64,000 nucleotides of DNA, taken from positions 64,333,773 through 64,397,772 of the forward strand of contig OX381707.1 of assembly GCA_947462335.1 (NCBI GenBank), in the 5' to 3' direction. The notes under the pieces were generated by a model. The model saw only the letters and a program-made list of their open reading frames with translations, did not search any database and was not told where the DNA came from. A program made the translations under genes and the position numbers. Positions 11,952 to 22,750 of the stretch are shown piece after piece. Source of the DNA: Harmothoe impar (taxonomy: Eukaryota; Annelida; Polychaeta; Phyllodocida; Polynoidae). Every line of letters begins with the position of its first letter. Positions within the stretch are counted from its first letter, which is position 1.

Positions 11952-12158
11952 CTGTAAACGTATTATATTTCGCGCTGTACATATTTTCGCGGATTTTGCG
12001 GATTTTAAAACCCGCAAAAATATGTACAGAGCGAAAATTTATCCAATGTAGCTCTGTAACAACCACCTTTCAAAAATCGCGAATTTAAATCCCAGCGAAA
12101 TTGCATTTATAAGCAAATCCGCGAAAATTTATACCAGCGAAAATATCTACGTTTACAG
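11952..12158. mobile_element. TA-flanked MITE with CTGTAAACGTA ends (207 bp)
   Basis: CTGTAAACGTA...TACGTTTACAG is bordered by TA on both sides. The right foldback arm has the uninterrupted site (around 17525 and 17765, minus strand CATAGTTATTCAAAG), so the borders and the TA duplication are supported by an empty site. The interior is rich in GCGAAAATATGTACA, which recurs at about 25535-25575. Confidence 0.85.
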
Positions 12159-12317
12159 TATTCAAAGTATGATATAGGATATATATCTGGGGTTCTGTCC
12201 AGATAGGCCAGGTGCCAAAGTCCCTTTTCTAGCCTAACCACAATGTATTCTAAAAATTATGGGATATACAGTACTCTATATAGGGTTAGGCCAAATTTAA
12301 AAAAGAAAAAGGTAATA

Positions 12318-13437
12318 CAGGTGTCAAAGTCCATCTGAGGTGTGCAAGCTCATACGAGGGCCTAAGGACGCCAATGAGGTGTTGCAAGCCCATACTGGGA
12401 GGGGGGGGGGCAGCAAGTGGTGTGAACCCATACAAGGATGTGGGGACCCCATTGAAGGCTGTGCTGTCCCAAACAAGGGCCTGATGACCCCTGCGATGGC
12501 TGTGCAGGCCCATACTAGGGCCTGGTGACCACAGCAAGGGGTATGCAAGCCCAAACAAGGGCCTGATGACCCCAGTGATGGCTGTGCGAGCCCAAACAAG
12601 GGCCTGATGACCCCAGTGATGGCTGTGCGAGCCCAAACGAGGGCCAAGTGACCCCAATGAGGGCTCTACGAGCCCATAGGAGGGCCTGGTGAACCTAGCT
12701 AGGATTGTGCGAGCCCATACGAGGGCCTGATGACCCCAGCGATGGCTGTGCAAGCCCAAGCAAGGGCCTGAGGACCCCAGCGATGGCTTTGCAAGCCCAA
12801 ACAAGGGCCTGGTGACCCCAGCAATGGCTGTGCTGTCCCAAACAAGGGCGTGATGACCCCAGTGATGGCTGTTCAAGCCCACACTAGGGCTTGATGAATT
12901 CAGCAAGGGGTGTGCGAGCCAAAACAAGGGCCTTATGATCCCAGTGATGGCTGTGCTAACCCAAACAAGGGCCTGATGACCGAAGTGAGGGGTGTGCGAG
13001 CCCAAACGAGGGCCAAGTGACCCCAGCGATGGCTGTACGAGCCGATAGGAGGGCCTGGTGAACCTAGCCAGGATTGTGTTAGCCCATGTGAGGGCCTGAC
13101 GACCTCAGCGATGGCTGTGCAAGCCCAAACAAGGGCCTGGTGACTGAATTGAGAGATCTGCGAGCTCATACAAGGGCCTGGTGACCCCAGCGATGGCTGT
13201 ACGGACGCATACAAGGGCCTGATGACGCCAGCTATGGCTGTGCAAGCCTAAACAAGGGCCTGGTGACTGAATTGAGTGATCTGCGAGCTCATACAAGGGC
13301 CTGGTGAACATAGCGAGGGCTGTACGAGCCCATACAAGGGCCTGATGACCCCAACGAGGGCTGTAGAAGCCCAAACAAGGGCCTGATGACCCCAGTGAGG
13401 GCTGTACAAGCCCATACGAGGGCCTGGTGACTAAATT
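12318..13437. repeat. 41-bp minisatellite array A (left arm)
   Basis: About 27 copies of a 41-bp unit (core CCCAAACAAGGGCCTGATGA). Because 41 is not a multiple of three and the unit lacks stops in all frames of one strand, every frame reads a 41-residue repeat. This explains the long minus-strand frames here. They are not annotated as genes. Confidence 0.9.
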
Positions 13438-13439
13438 GA

Positions 13440-13929
13440 GGGATCAATGACCTCTCGTTTGGCCTTGCCCATCTTAGTTTTAGCTATATGACCCCTTGTT
13501 TGACCTCTCCTACCACATTTTTAGCTATCTGACCCCTTGTTTGGCCTCTCCTACCCTATATTTAGCTATCTGATCCTTTGCTTGGCCGCTCTCCTCCCTA
13601 TTTTAGCTATCTGACCCATTGTTTGGTCTCTCTTAACCAATTCTTAGCTATCTGACCCCTCGACAGGCCTTGCTTACCCCATTCTTAGCTATCTGAACCC
13701 TTGTTTGAAGTACTTATTTTTTTGCTATCTGATCCTTTGTTTGGCCTCTCCCACCCCATATTTAGCTATCTGACCCTTCATTCGGCCTCTCCCACCACTT
13801 TTTTAGCTATCTTACCTGACGTTTGGACTCTCTTACTCTATAGCTATATGACCCTTCATTTGTCCTCTCCCCACCCATTTCTAGCCATCTGAACACTTGT
13901 TTGGCCTCACCCATCTCATTTTTAGCTAT
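13440..13929. repeat. 41-bp minisatellite array B (left arm)
   Basis: About 12 copies of a second 41-bp unit (TTAGCTATCTGACCCCTTGT core). It shares the CCCTTGTTTGG core with array A but in the opposite direction, so A and B are probably diverged relatives. Confidence 0.85.
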
Positions 13930-14955
13930 ATAAATACTGCATTAATGTAATATGCTATGATCCAGGAGATGACACAGAACTATGGTCTGGGCGTCTTTAA
14001 TTACCGGTACTCCACATTACACAACGCATAAACACAAATATAATTTTTTTTTAACATGTACATGGTCGTCTAAGGTCTGTCTCTGGGCACCGACCGTGCC
14101 TGCTTGGTGCTGGAGGGATTGTGACCGGTAGGCCCCACACAGCCAATAGTCCAGCAGTGACCCAGTAGGGGGCAACACCCTCCGCCCCGGCCAGGGCGGG
14201 AATACCGGGTAACATGCCATTTGTCTTTATAGCGTGTTAAGCTCACTTAAGCCTACAATAAATACTGCATTAATGTAATATGCTATGATCCAGGAGATGA
14301 CACAGAACTATGGTTTGGGCGTCTTTAATTACCGGTACTCCACATTACACAACGCCAAACGCCCAACCGTAGGAATGTCAATTAGTCAGTCATGTAATAA
14401 TGTGTCCGCTCTGGCGAAGATGTTCTTCACAATGTCTTCCTCCAGGGCTACCTTTGACTCCAAGGTCCGTGACAAGTACAGGAGGACACTGACACTCTTC
14501 CAGTCCCCTAAATTCTTGATGTCCACCAGGGACACTCCGTTCTCCGCCAGGAGGCTAGCGCCACCCCGACGCATGGAATGGCTGGATAACATTTGAATAC
14601 CTTTAGACACACACAGCTCAGACAACTTATGAGATTACCAACTGTAGGTGCCCCTGACCCACTTTTCCCCCACCATGTAACTGATTAACTGCGAAGAGGG
14701 GGAAGGATATTGAACCCTAGCACATAACAGTGAAAGGTAATGGTGAAGACAAAAAATCGACCCACTAACTGGGGCAAAGGGTATGTACAACACCCTTTCT
14801 TTGAAGGAAATGGTTTTGGTACGGTAATTTTTTAACATGTACATGGTCGTCTAAGGTCTGTCTCTGGGCACCGACCGTGCCTGCTTGGTGCTGGAGGGAT
14901 TGTGACCGGTAGGCCCCACACAGCCAATAGTCCAGCAGTGACCCAGTAGGGGGCA
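13930..14955 (-). mobile_element. Decayed Ngaro/DIRS-like element with split direct repeats
   Basis: Read on the minus strand the order is A1 (14955-14832), tyrosine-recombinase remnant, B1 (14355-14258), A2 (14174-14051), B2 (14027-13930). The A copies are 124 bp and the B copies 98 bp. A1-ORF-B1A2B2 is the split-direct-repeat layout of Ngaro-type DIRS retroelements, which integrate by a tyrosine recombinase and leave no target duplication. Gag, RT and RNase H are missing, so this is an internally deleted copy. It sits exactly between the two inverted arrays, at the centre of the foldback element. Confidence 0.7.
14386..14844 (-). pseudogene. Tyrosine recombinase C-terminal domain, one in-frame stop
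   Basis: Two frames in the same phase (14844-14635 and 14625-14386) are separated by one TAA. The downstream part has the box-II signature HSMRRGGASL (His-x-x-Arg), then the conserved GDWKS motif and a following tyrosine (LLYLSR). These are the catalytic features of the DIRS/Ngaro/Crypton tyrosine recombinase. The upstream part resembles the segment just before box II. The first catalytic arginine and the N-terminal half are absent. The enzyme would have joined a circular DNA copy into the genome. This fragment cannot do so. Confidence 0.7.
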
Positions 14956-15470
14956 GCAATAACCCCTTGTTTTGGCTAAACGACAGATCAGATAGCTAAA
15001 CATGTGGTGGGAGAGGCCAAATGAAGGGTCAGATAGCTAAATATGGGGTGCAAGAGGCCAAACAAGGGATTAGACACCGGAAAATCGGGTGGGCGACTCT
15101 AAATGAGGGTTCAGGTAGCTAAGAATGGAGTAAGCAAGGCCTGACGAAGGGTCAGATAGCTAAGAATAGGTTAAGAGAGGCCAAACGAGGGGTGAGATTG
15201 CTAATAATAGGAGGAGAGTGGCCAAGCAAAGGATCAGATAGCTAAATATGGGGTCAGAGAGGCCAAACCAGGGGTCAGATAGCTAAAAATGGGGTGGGAG
15301 AGGTAAAACGATGGGTCTTTTAGCTAAGAATCTGGTAAAAGAGGACAAAATGGGGTGGGCGAGGCCAAATGAGGGGTCAGATACCTAACTATTGGATGGG
15401 GAGGCTAAATGAGGGGTCAAATAGCTAAAGCTAGGATGGGCGAGGCCAGACGAGAGGTCATTGATCCCTC
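14956..15470. repeat. 41-bp array B' (inverted, right arm)
   Basis: Units with the core GGTCAGATAGCTAA read as the reverse complement of array B. Confidence 0.85.
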
Positions 15471-15474
15471 AATT

Positions 15475-17105
15475 CAGTCACCAGGCGATTGTATGGGCTC
15501 TCACAGCTGTCGTTTGCTTCATCAGGCCCTTATATAGGCTTGCATAGCCATCGCTAGGGTCATTGGGCCCTCATTTGGGCTAGTAGAGCCCCTGCTGGGG
15601 TCATCAGGCCCTTCTATGGGCTCGAGCAGCCCTTGCTAGGTTCACCGGGCCCTTGTATGAGTTCGCAGATCCCTCAATTCAGTCACCAGGCCCTAGTATG
15701 GGCTCATATAGCCATCACTTGGGTCGTAAGGTCCTTGTTTTGGCTCGCACACCCCTTGCTGGGGTCATCAGGCCCTTCTATGGGCTTGTACAGCCATCGC
15801 TGCGATCATCAGGCCCTTGTTTGGTCTTGTACAAACAACCCTAGCTGGGGTCATCAGGCCCTTGTTTGGGCTCGCACAGCCATCACTGGGGTCCTCAGGC
15901 CCCTGTTTGGGCTTCCACAGCTATCCCTGGGGTCATCAGGCCCTCGTATGGGCTCACACAATCCTGGCTAGGTTCACCAGGCCCTCCTACGGGCTCGTAC
16001 AGCCATTGCTGGGGTCATCAAGCCCTTGTTTGGGCTCGCACACCCCTCACTGGGGTCATCAGGCCCTTGTTTGGGCTCGCACAGCCATCACTGGGGTCCT
16101 CAGGCCCCTGTTTGGGCTTCCACAGCTATCCCTGGGGTCATCAGGCCCTCGTATGGGCTCACACAATCCTGGCTAGGTTCACCAGGCCCTCCTACGGGCT
16201 CGTACAGCCATTGCTGGGGTCATCAAGCCCTTGATTGGGCTCGCACACCCCTCACTAGGGTCATCAGGCCCTTGTTTGGGCTCGCACAGCCATCACTGTG
16301 GTCATCAGGCCCTTGTTTGGGCTCGCATACCCCTTGCTGGGGTCACCAGGCCCTTGTTTGGGCTTGCACAGCCATCGCTGGGGTCCTCAGGCCCTCGTAC
16401 GGGCTCGCACAATCCTGGCTAGGTTCACCAGGCCCTCCTACGGGCTCGCACAATTCTGGCTAGGCTCACCAGGCCCTCCTATAGGCTCGAACAGCCATTG
16501 TTGGGGTCATCAAGCCCTTGTTTGGGCTCGCACACCCCTCACTGGGGTCATCAGGCCCTTGTTTGGGCTCGCACAGCCATCACTGGGGTCCTCAGGCCCC
16601 TGTTTGGGCTTCCACAGCTATCCCTGGGGTCATCAGGCCCTCGTATGGGCTCACACAATCCTGGCTAGGTTCACCAGGCCCTCCTACGGGCTCGTACAGC
16701 CGTTGCTGGGGTCATCAAGCCCTTGATTGGGCTCGCACACCCCTCACTAGGGTCATCAGGCCCTTGTTTGGGCTCGCACAGCCATCACTGTGGTAATAAG
16801 GCCCTTGTTTGGGCTCGCATACCCCTTGCTGGGGTCACCAGGCCCTTGTTTGGGCTTGCACAGCCATCGGTGGGGTCCTCAGGCCCTCGTACGGGCTTGC
16901 ACAATCCTGGCTAGGTTCACCAGGCCCTCCTACGGGCTCGCACAATTCTGGCTAGGCTCACCAGGCCCTCCTATAGGCTCGAACAGCCATTGTTGGGGTC
17001 ATCAGGCCCTAGTATGCGCCTGTACAGCCATCGCTGGGGTCATCATGCCCTTGTTTGGGACAGCACAGCCATCACTGGGATCCCCACACACTTGTATTAT
17101 ATCGT
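15475..17105. repeat. 41-bp array A' (inverted, right arm) with 492-bp higher-order repeat
   Basis: About 40 copies of the reverse complement of the array A unit (core GGGGTCATCAGGCCCTTGTT). A block starting ACACCCCTCACTGGGGTCAT recurs after 492 bp (12 units: 16041 and 16533), showing higher-order duplication. The overlapping plus-strand frames of 60-145 aa are the same repeat in different phases. Confidence 0.9.
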
Positions 17106-17860
17106 ATGAGCTCTCACACCTCAGATGGACTTTGACACCTGTATTACATTTTTTTCATTTGGCCTAACCCTATATAGAGAACTATATATCCCATAATTTT
17201 TAGAATACATTGTGATTAGGCTAGAAAAGGGTCTTTGGCACCTGGCCTAGGTATTTGGACAGAACCCCAGATATGTATACTATATCATACTTTGAAAATC
17301 TGAAGATTTGATAAAATAAAAAAAAGTTGAGGTGAGGCTAGAAAAGGGACTTTGTGACATCTGGACTACTTTTTCTTTTTTTATTTGGCCTAATCCTATA
17401 AAACTACAATATCTGGGCTGTTCCAGGATTAATAGAATACATTGTGGTTAGGCTACATAAGTACTTTGGCACCTGGACTATGTGGTCAGAACTGCAGATA
17501 TATATCCTATATCATACTTTGAATAACAATGGTGTTATGTGCATCTGAAGATTTAATAAAATATGTTAAGGTGAGGCTAGAAAAGGGACTTTGACACCTG
17601 GACTTTTCTTCCTTTTTTAATTTTGGCTAATCCTATAAAACTACAATCTCTGGGCAGTTCCAGAATTAATAAAATATATTGTGGTTAGGCTACATATAAG
17701 GACTTTGGCACCTGGACTATTTGGACAGAACCCCAGATATATATCCTATATCATACTTTGAATAACTATGGTGTCATGTGCATCTATGGAATCAATCAAA
17801 TAGGCCTATAAGATAATGGGTGGTTAGGAGAAAAAGGGACTTTGGCACCTGGACTACTTT
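17106..17860. repeat. Right outer arm of the foldback element
   Basis: Three degenerate subunits of about 230-290 bp, each with CTTTGGCACCTGG, a GGCTA(G/C)A phrase and ATATATCCTATATCATACTTTG. They mirror 10188-12310. Confidence 0.75.
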
Positions 17861-18240
17861 CTGTAAGGCCATTCCCATGGTCTCAAGTGTCCTAGAACAA
17901 CCACATTGCTGATACTAATCTGGTGCTAATTAGGTGCAGGTGACCTAGCCTCGCCGGGCGTCGGGACTGAGATCTACAGATAACCATTGGGACGGGACTG
18001 ATTTCTGCGATAAGCGTGGTGATGAGAAGCAAGTTCTTATCGGAGTTGATTATTAATTTATGCATTTCACTTTCATTTTCCCACCCTTTAAAATGCACAC
18101 AAATGATTTTCTACACTTGCAAATCCAACCGTGCAGTTGTCATTCATTCCATGGTTATCGGGTCAGAAGCCCTCCTGACAGCCCGCTCTAGGACAACAGA
18201 CCCTTGAGCAGCATTTTGGCCCTATGAATATAAGCCCTCT

Positions 18241-18357
18241 CCCAGTGGGCACACAACATTGAATCAACATTGGAAACTGGTTGACAATGTTGATTCAATG
18301 TTGATACAACGTTGATTCAACATTAAATTGAGTTTTGTGCCCACTGGGCTGGACAAT
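18241..18357. mobile_element. CCAGTGGGCACA palindromic MITE
   Basis: CAGTGGGCACACAACATTGA on the left opposes TTTTGTGCCCACTGG on the right, with GTTGATTCAAC repeats between. It is 117 bp and near-palindromic. Confidence 0.75.
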
Positions 18358-19237
18358 AGGCCATGCCCTTAACGTTCATACTAATATCCAAACCTAACAC
18401 ATGCCATACTAACATCCAAGTATAGTCCATACTAACATCTGAGTATAGTCCATAATAACGCTAGTATGGCCTATACTCATACGTTAGGGAAATGGCCTAT
18501 AGTCCGGGAGGCTTAAAACCAGGGTGCCCTTTGTCATGGGGCCGATCTTCCAGCGATCTTCCACATAGACATGGGTTCTAACACTCACGTCAGTGACTCG
18601 TGCATTGAAGTCTATAGACCAAGCGGCGTGACTTGGTCAGGGGACCAAGCACACACTGCTGAATTCATGATGCGTTTCTAGGCGACCAGACTCTCACCAT
18701 TGCTACAGCCAATGAGTGTACGTCATTGGGAGACTGGCCTGCGGCCCAGTCGCAGTGCGAGTTTCGGGAATTATGGTGTGTTATCTTTAATAATCTTGAA
18801 TTATCTTGAGTTTTGTTCGTTGTCAGAACCGCATTTAACCATGTCGTAGCTGCGAGGAGTCTTCAGACCAAGCCACTCCGTCTCGGGAAACTGCCCCATG
18901 GCACCTTCAGTGTTACTGGGCAGTTTCCCTCGACGTCGTATATATATTCCTGAGGGCCAATTGTCATGGGGCCCTTTGTTCACATTCTACACAGGTGATC
19001 CGTTTTATTTTGGTAACTTGGATTACGGATCCACCGCCGAGATTTTTGGCATTTTGCAAAAAGAAATCTTTTTTTTTAAATTTCTTTTTACTTCTCCCCT
19101 CAGAGAATTATTTGAGTTTTACTTACTACAGTTGTCTTTTTTCCTCTCTGCCCTCTCAAAAGTTTGGAGTCAAAAGTCTGTAATCCAATCATCAAGAATA
19201 GGTTGCCTAAAGTGTGGATGCATCATTCCGTAAAGCT
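18358..19237. other. Intergenic DNA downstream of SOX30
   Basis: No gene is supported. A 12-bp stem (GGGAAACTGCCC at 18885 and GGGCAGTTTCCC at 18918) forms a hairpin. Short TCCATACTAACAT-type repeats lie at 18390-18480. Confidence 0.45.
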
Positions 19238-19243
19238 TTTATT
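19238..19243 (-). terminator. Candidate SOX30 polyadenylation signal
   Basis: AATAAA on the minus strand lies 270 nt beyond the SOX30 stop codon. Position is the only support. Confidence 0.4.
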
Positions 19244-19512
19244 TGAGTGTTTTGCGTTGAGGTATTTCTAACTGTATTCTATAGGTCAACATCCTTAGTC
19301 TTATCAATATCACTTCTATTATGCCAAATCTTAAATTTCAAGAATCAAGAAAACCAAACGGATTACATGTATCATATTGTATTATTTATCTCCAATTCCC
19401 TGCAATAGTTACATAGTGAACGATTATCATACCGATTTTCCTTCAATGCCTTAAAGAAATCTATGAACACACAAAAAGCTTTCAGCATGCCTTATATCAT
19501 ATGATATCTGCC

Positions 19513-19945
19513 CTAGTGTTGGCGAGTCTTTTTCCTGGGTGGCAGGCAAACTTTAGCAGGCATACCATTGTCACCACCCGAAGGAGCAGTAGGTTGAGGC
19601 ATCTGAACAGCAGCCTGGGATGATGCTGAACTCAGCTGCTTCACCACATGATAAGTCCTGCCTCCTCTGACAAAACTAGACAGAGGTCCACCTTCTGGGA
19701 TAAACTGACACTGTCCATGTATCTGGTTGAGTTGTGGCTGTGTGTGAACTGGCTCAGGACACTGTTTGATAAACACAGGCTTCTCAAGCAGCCCTTTATG
19801 ATTGTTGATGAGGGTTTTCTGATCACCTATGACTGATCTTTGAGCAGCAATGTCTGTAGATTGGTTGTTGGTGGGGACTACCATTGGTTCACCCAGGATC
19901 GAATCACTGTCCTCTGATACTGAGCCCTCTAGGTAGGAACTCCAT
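19513..19945 (-). CDS. SOX30: SOX30-like, last coding exon
   Basis: The acceptor is ATTGCAG at 19946-19952. The frame opens with WSSYLEG and runs 143 codons to TGA or equivalent at 19513-19515. It starts with an acidic, serine-rich stretch (GSVSEDSDS) and ends with a short basic cluster (PPRKKTRQH) that could be a nuclear signal. It completes the codon started by the previous exon (phase 2). I cannot compare this tail with other species from memory, so membership in the gene rests on phase, strand and spacing. Confidence 0.7.
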
Positions 19946-20212
19946 CTGCAATATCCAAAGGTCATTATGAAGTTTTGTTTACTATTTCATTCATATGCAT
20001 ATCGTCTATATAATGAGGTCTGAGATTAAGTTGGATGAATTTGGTTCTGTCATAGTTTAAAGAGAGGCTTCTCTCAGATCCTAAGTTTTTACTGACAGAC
20101 ACACTAAATGTATTTAGCAGGTGCTAGGGACTGCATAACAAGAGACATACATAGATACCCAATACACTTAGTCCCGTGGTGTGTAAAAATGTCAATAGAT
20201 TGACCAACTAAC

Positions 20213-20327
20213 CTCTGCATATTCAGTGAAGGTATGTTTCCACATAGCTCTGCCCCTGGTGTATTTGATGGCCCAAAGTAAGCAGGATTATATGGATCAC
20301 AATAGTCCTGCCAGTGGGTAGCCTCTC
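20213..20327 (-). CDS. SOX30: SOX30-like, penultimate exon
   Basis: A 115-nt exon with acceptor TTTGCAG and donor AG|GTTAGT. It enters in phase 1 and leaves in phase 2, which fits both neighbours. It encodes a Trp/Tyr/Pro-rich segment (THWQDYCDPYNPAYFGPS). That is less repetitive than the flanking exons, so it may be a conserved C-terminal motif. Confidence 0.75.
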
Positions 20328-20592
20328 CTGCAAACATGGATCAAATTTCAACAGTAGGATTATGACTGTGTATGTAATACTATTGTATATGATAATACAG
20401 ATGGCTACCTTGTCTATGTTGCTTTCCTGTATAAATGAACATCACCTACATTTTTTAAATCAAATATTGGAAGAAATGTTGGGATTTGAGAGAAATTACT
20501 TATTAGATTCATTATGTATCCTTTGACCTATCAAATAAATTTTGATATAGCACAAATTGTGAAGACCAGACTATTGTCTTGGGCAATCTCAC

Positions 20593-21101
20593 CAAAGAAT
20601 TGGATGTCATCAGCAGCCTGTTCCCCTGCTATTCTATCATCCCCACGGCCATAGTCCAGCTTTGCAAATGGTCTAGCATCAGCATTTGCCCCTTGCCCTG
20701 CTTGTTGCAGTAAATCATCAAGTGGATAGGGACTAAAGGGAAGGTACCACCATTCTGGATCAATTTGCTTTACAGAGGACACTGGGGTGTATCTCACTTT
20801 ATCTTCCGTGGGAGCATGGAACTGATCTTGCCCTTGAATCTGACGCTCTCTCCGGGGGTAGGAATGCTCTCTAGATATAATGGTCGGAGAATGGATTGGT
20901 GCGCGAATGCTGTAGGTGGGGTTTGTCAATAGACCAGATGGGGTGATAGAGCTACTGTAGACAGCATTTTGAGAGTTTGTTTCCTGTAAAGGGGAGGTTG
21001 ATGCCTGATAAGAAAATGCTGTTGTAGTGAGTTTTGTCTGATATTCCAAGCTTCCAGGTGGCACTGGACATGTTGAGACTACCAATTCATTCTTCAGCTC
21101 C
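20593..21101 (-). CDS. SOX30: SOX30-like, Ser/Pro-rich exon
   Basis: A 509-nt exon with acceptor CATTTTAG and donor TTTG|GTGAGA. It enters in phase 2 and leaves in phase 1. It encodes about 169 residues rich in Ser, Thr, Pro and Tyr, then an aromatic/acidic part (WWYLPFSPYPLDDLL). The open frame runs past the donor to 20531. I prefer the donor because it alone fits the next exon. Confidence 0.75.
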
Positions 21102-21482
21102 CTAAAATGACAATTTTAACATAAATTAATAATTTTCTCATCTTTTTCTCAAGCATTAACCTCTATTACACCATCACACAATTACACTATCACATTGCTG
21201 ATAAGAGGAGATAAATGAAGCAAACTATAGTCATATTAATAATGATACTTGTAACCAGGATAAAATAAAAACGTATTTAAAAAAAAAAGTCTACATTCCA
21301 TTGTAGTTCATAGGGAAGGAAAGGTAAAATTCCTTCAGAATTTACATATAATGCAAATATGTTAAGGAGATTTTTTCTTACTAGATATTTTTCAGGATGA
21401 ATGAAATCCATGTACTGTGAACACTCTTGATAGGGCATTTCTAGTTAATAGAAATAGGAATTGCAGTTTAAAATATGCTTAC

Positions 21483-21915
21483 TGAGTCACACCCGTGGGA
21501 GTCCTTTCTTCTAGTGACTGTCCAGGACACTGTTGCACAATATCCTCTGCTACCGCTAACCAATTCGGCATTTGAACATTTCTTAGCAGTTCAGCTGATG
21601 CACGAACGGCACCATATCCCTGTCCTATCGCTGATACAGATACATCAAGTTTAGCCGGTGCAGGTTGTGAAACAATTTCTGGGATTGTGATGGGCACAAA
21701 GGCAGGTTGGTACTTCATTGTACTAACACAAGTATTGGTACTGCTGTAGATTGGGAGTAGCGGTGGTGGTTTCTTACTTACAGATGGTCGCGACTCATTC
21801 CTCGCATGGTTCTTGGTTGATGGTGATGTGTGAGAGACAGTGAGTTTTGGGGCACACCGTGATGTAGACATTGTGTAGGTATGTGCCATAGGGAGTGTAG
21901 GTCTAGCCATTGTGA
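21483..21915 (-). CDS. SOX30: SOX30-like, exon just inside the downstream edge of the giant intron
   Basis: A 433-nt exon with acceptor TTTCTTCCAG and donor ACTCA|GTAAGC. It enters in phase 1 and leaves in phase 2. It encodes about 143 residues, Ser/Pro/Val-rich. The phase-1 entry does not fit directly after the 46361-45569 exon, which led me to the small exon at 44973. This exon begins 457 bp from the left end of the giant element. Confidence 0.7.
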
Positions 21916-21919
21916 CTGG

Positions 21920-22371
21920 AAGAAACACGTCCACAGATTTAGTTTACCAACCACCACCCCTGTATACAATTTAGAAAAACTTGTTTTCTAGTCAACATAG
22001 AAAATTAAGTGACTGTTTAATGTTGTACTCATTTAATATGATCGTAGGGTTAAAATGTCAGAGGATTATTAAACAGCCATATTAAACAAATCAAATAAAT
22101 ATTATTATGTCATATGGCTTCTTTGACCATTCAAATAGGTGAGGGTGTTATTGCAGCGGAAACAATGCCTTGTCTACTCCAAAATAGGTGAGGGTGGGAC
22201 AGAACAGGTCTGAAATATAATATTTGACATATAAAAAGTGTGATTGTACAATACATATGGTAAAATAGTGCAATACTACATTTGGGGGAAATATTTAGAT
22301 ATTCGTTGTTAAACCTTTGCTGACCGGTTTAAGGGCATTCACTGAAGTGTATTATTTTGATTTTCTTAATT
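21920..22371. other. SOX30 intron sequence up to the giant element
   Basis: AT-rich intron with no further features seen. It ends at the left copy of the GAGTCA duplication. Confidence 0.5.
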
Positions 22372-22377
22372 GAGTCA
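22372..22377. repeat. Left target-site duplication GAGTCA of the giant element
   Basis: GAGTCA directly precedes the left TIR. The same six bases directly follow the right TIR (44302-44307). Confidence 0.9.
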
Positions 22378-22440
22378 AGTAGTATATTATGTATTGGAAC
22401 GGGACTATGCTTAAGTACTGTTTATTACTCAATCGATATG

Positions 22441-22750
22441 CAGCCAATCAGAGGCCTCCCTTTTGGCGGGAAATTCAAAAGCAGCCAATGAGAGGCCTCC
22501 CTTTTGGCGGGAAATTCAAATAGGTCACGTGACCGGAAGTGACCTACTTCCGGTCACGTGACCTTTGGGCGGGAAATTCAAATAGGTCACGTGACCGGAA
22601 GTGACCTACTTAAGAGGGTCACGTGACCACCATGTTGGCGGGAAATTCAAATAGGTCACGTGACTGGAAGTGACCTACTTAAGGGGGTCACGTGACTACT
22701 ATGTTGGCGCGAATTTCAAATAAGTCACTTGAGATTTTTATAGATAAATA
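22441..22750 (+). promoter_or_regulatory. Promoter-like array in the left TIR (NF-Y, E2F, E-box, ETS, TATA)
   Basis: Two CCAAT boxes (22444, 22484). Four E2F-consensus sites (TTTTGGCGGGAAA at 22461 and 22502; related sites at 22564 and 22634) and one decayed site (22704). Six CACGTG E-boxes, mostly in GGTCACGTGACC (22526, 22555, 22588, 22620, 22657, 22689). ETS-type CCGGAAGTG repeats lie between them. A TTTATAGATAAATAA stretch follows at about 22737, so transcription would run into the element. Site identities follow known vertebrate consensuses. Confidence 0.7.

Larger units (their letters stand above)
10188..17860. mobile_element. Foldback element (7.7 kb) with tandem-repeat arms
   Basis: The left end AAAGTAGTCCAGGTGCCAAAG is mirrored by CTTTGGCACCTGGACTACTTT at 17840-17860, and the inversion continues inward on both sides. 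The subterminal blocks (CAGGTGCCAAAGTCC, TAGCCTAACCACAATGTATT), then a 41-bp array, then a second 41-bp array, all appear in inverted order in the right arm. Long inverted arms filled with tandem repeats are the signature of foldback (FB/TU) elements. No transposase is visible. The centre (13930-14955) holds a separate tyrosine-recombinase element. No clear target duplication is seen. The left arm carries three later insertions (10304, 11325 and 11952), which makes the arms unequal. Confidence 0.7.

Noticed and set aside
12286..13374. Minus-strand frames of up to 239 aa with HQALVWARTAI-type repeats
   Set aside because: They are readings of the 41-bp minisatellite in rotating phase, and equal frames exist in the other phases. 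No start context or splice sites.
12318..13437. Hammerhead ribozymes in the minisatellite (CTGATGA in each unit)
   Set aside because: CTGATGA occurs in each unit, but no paired stem II and GAAA follow.
15633..17167. Overlapping plus-strand frames of 60-145 aa
   Set aside because: Same 41-bp repeat in the inverted array. Not evidence of a gene.
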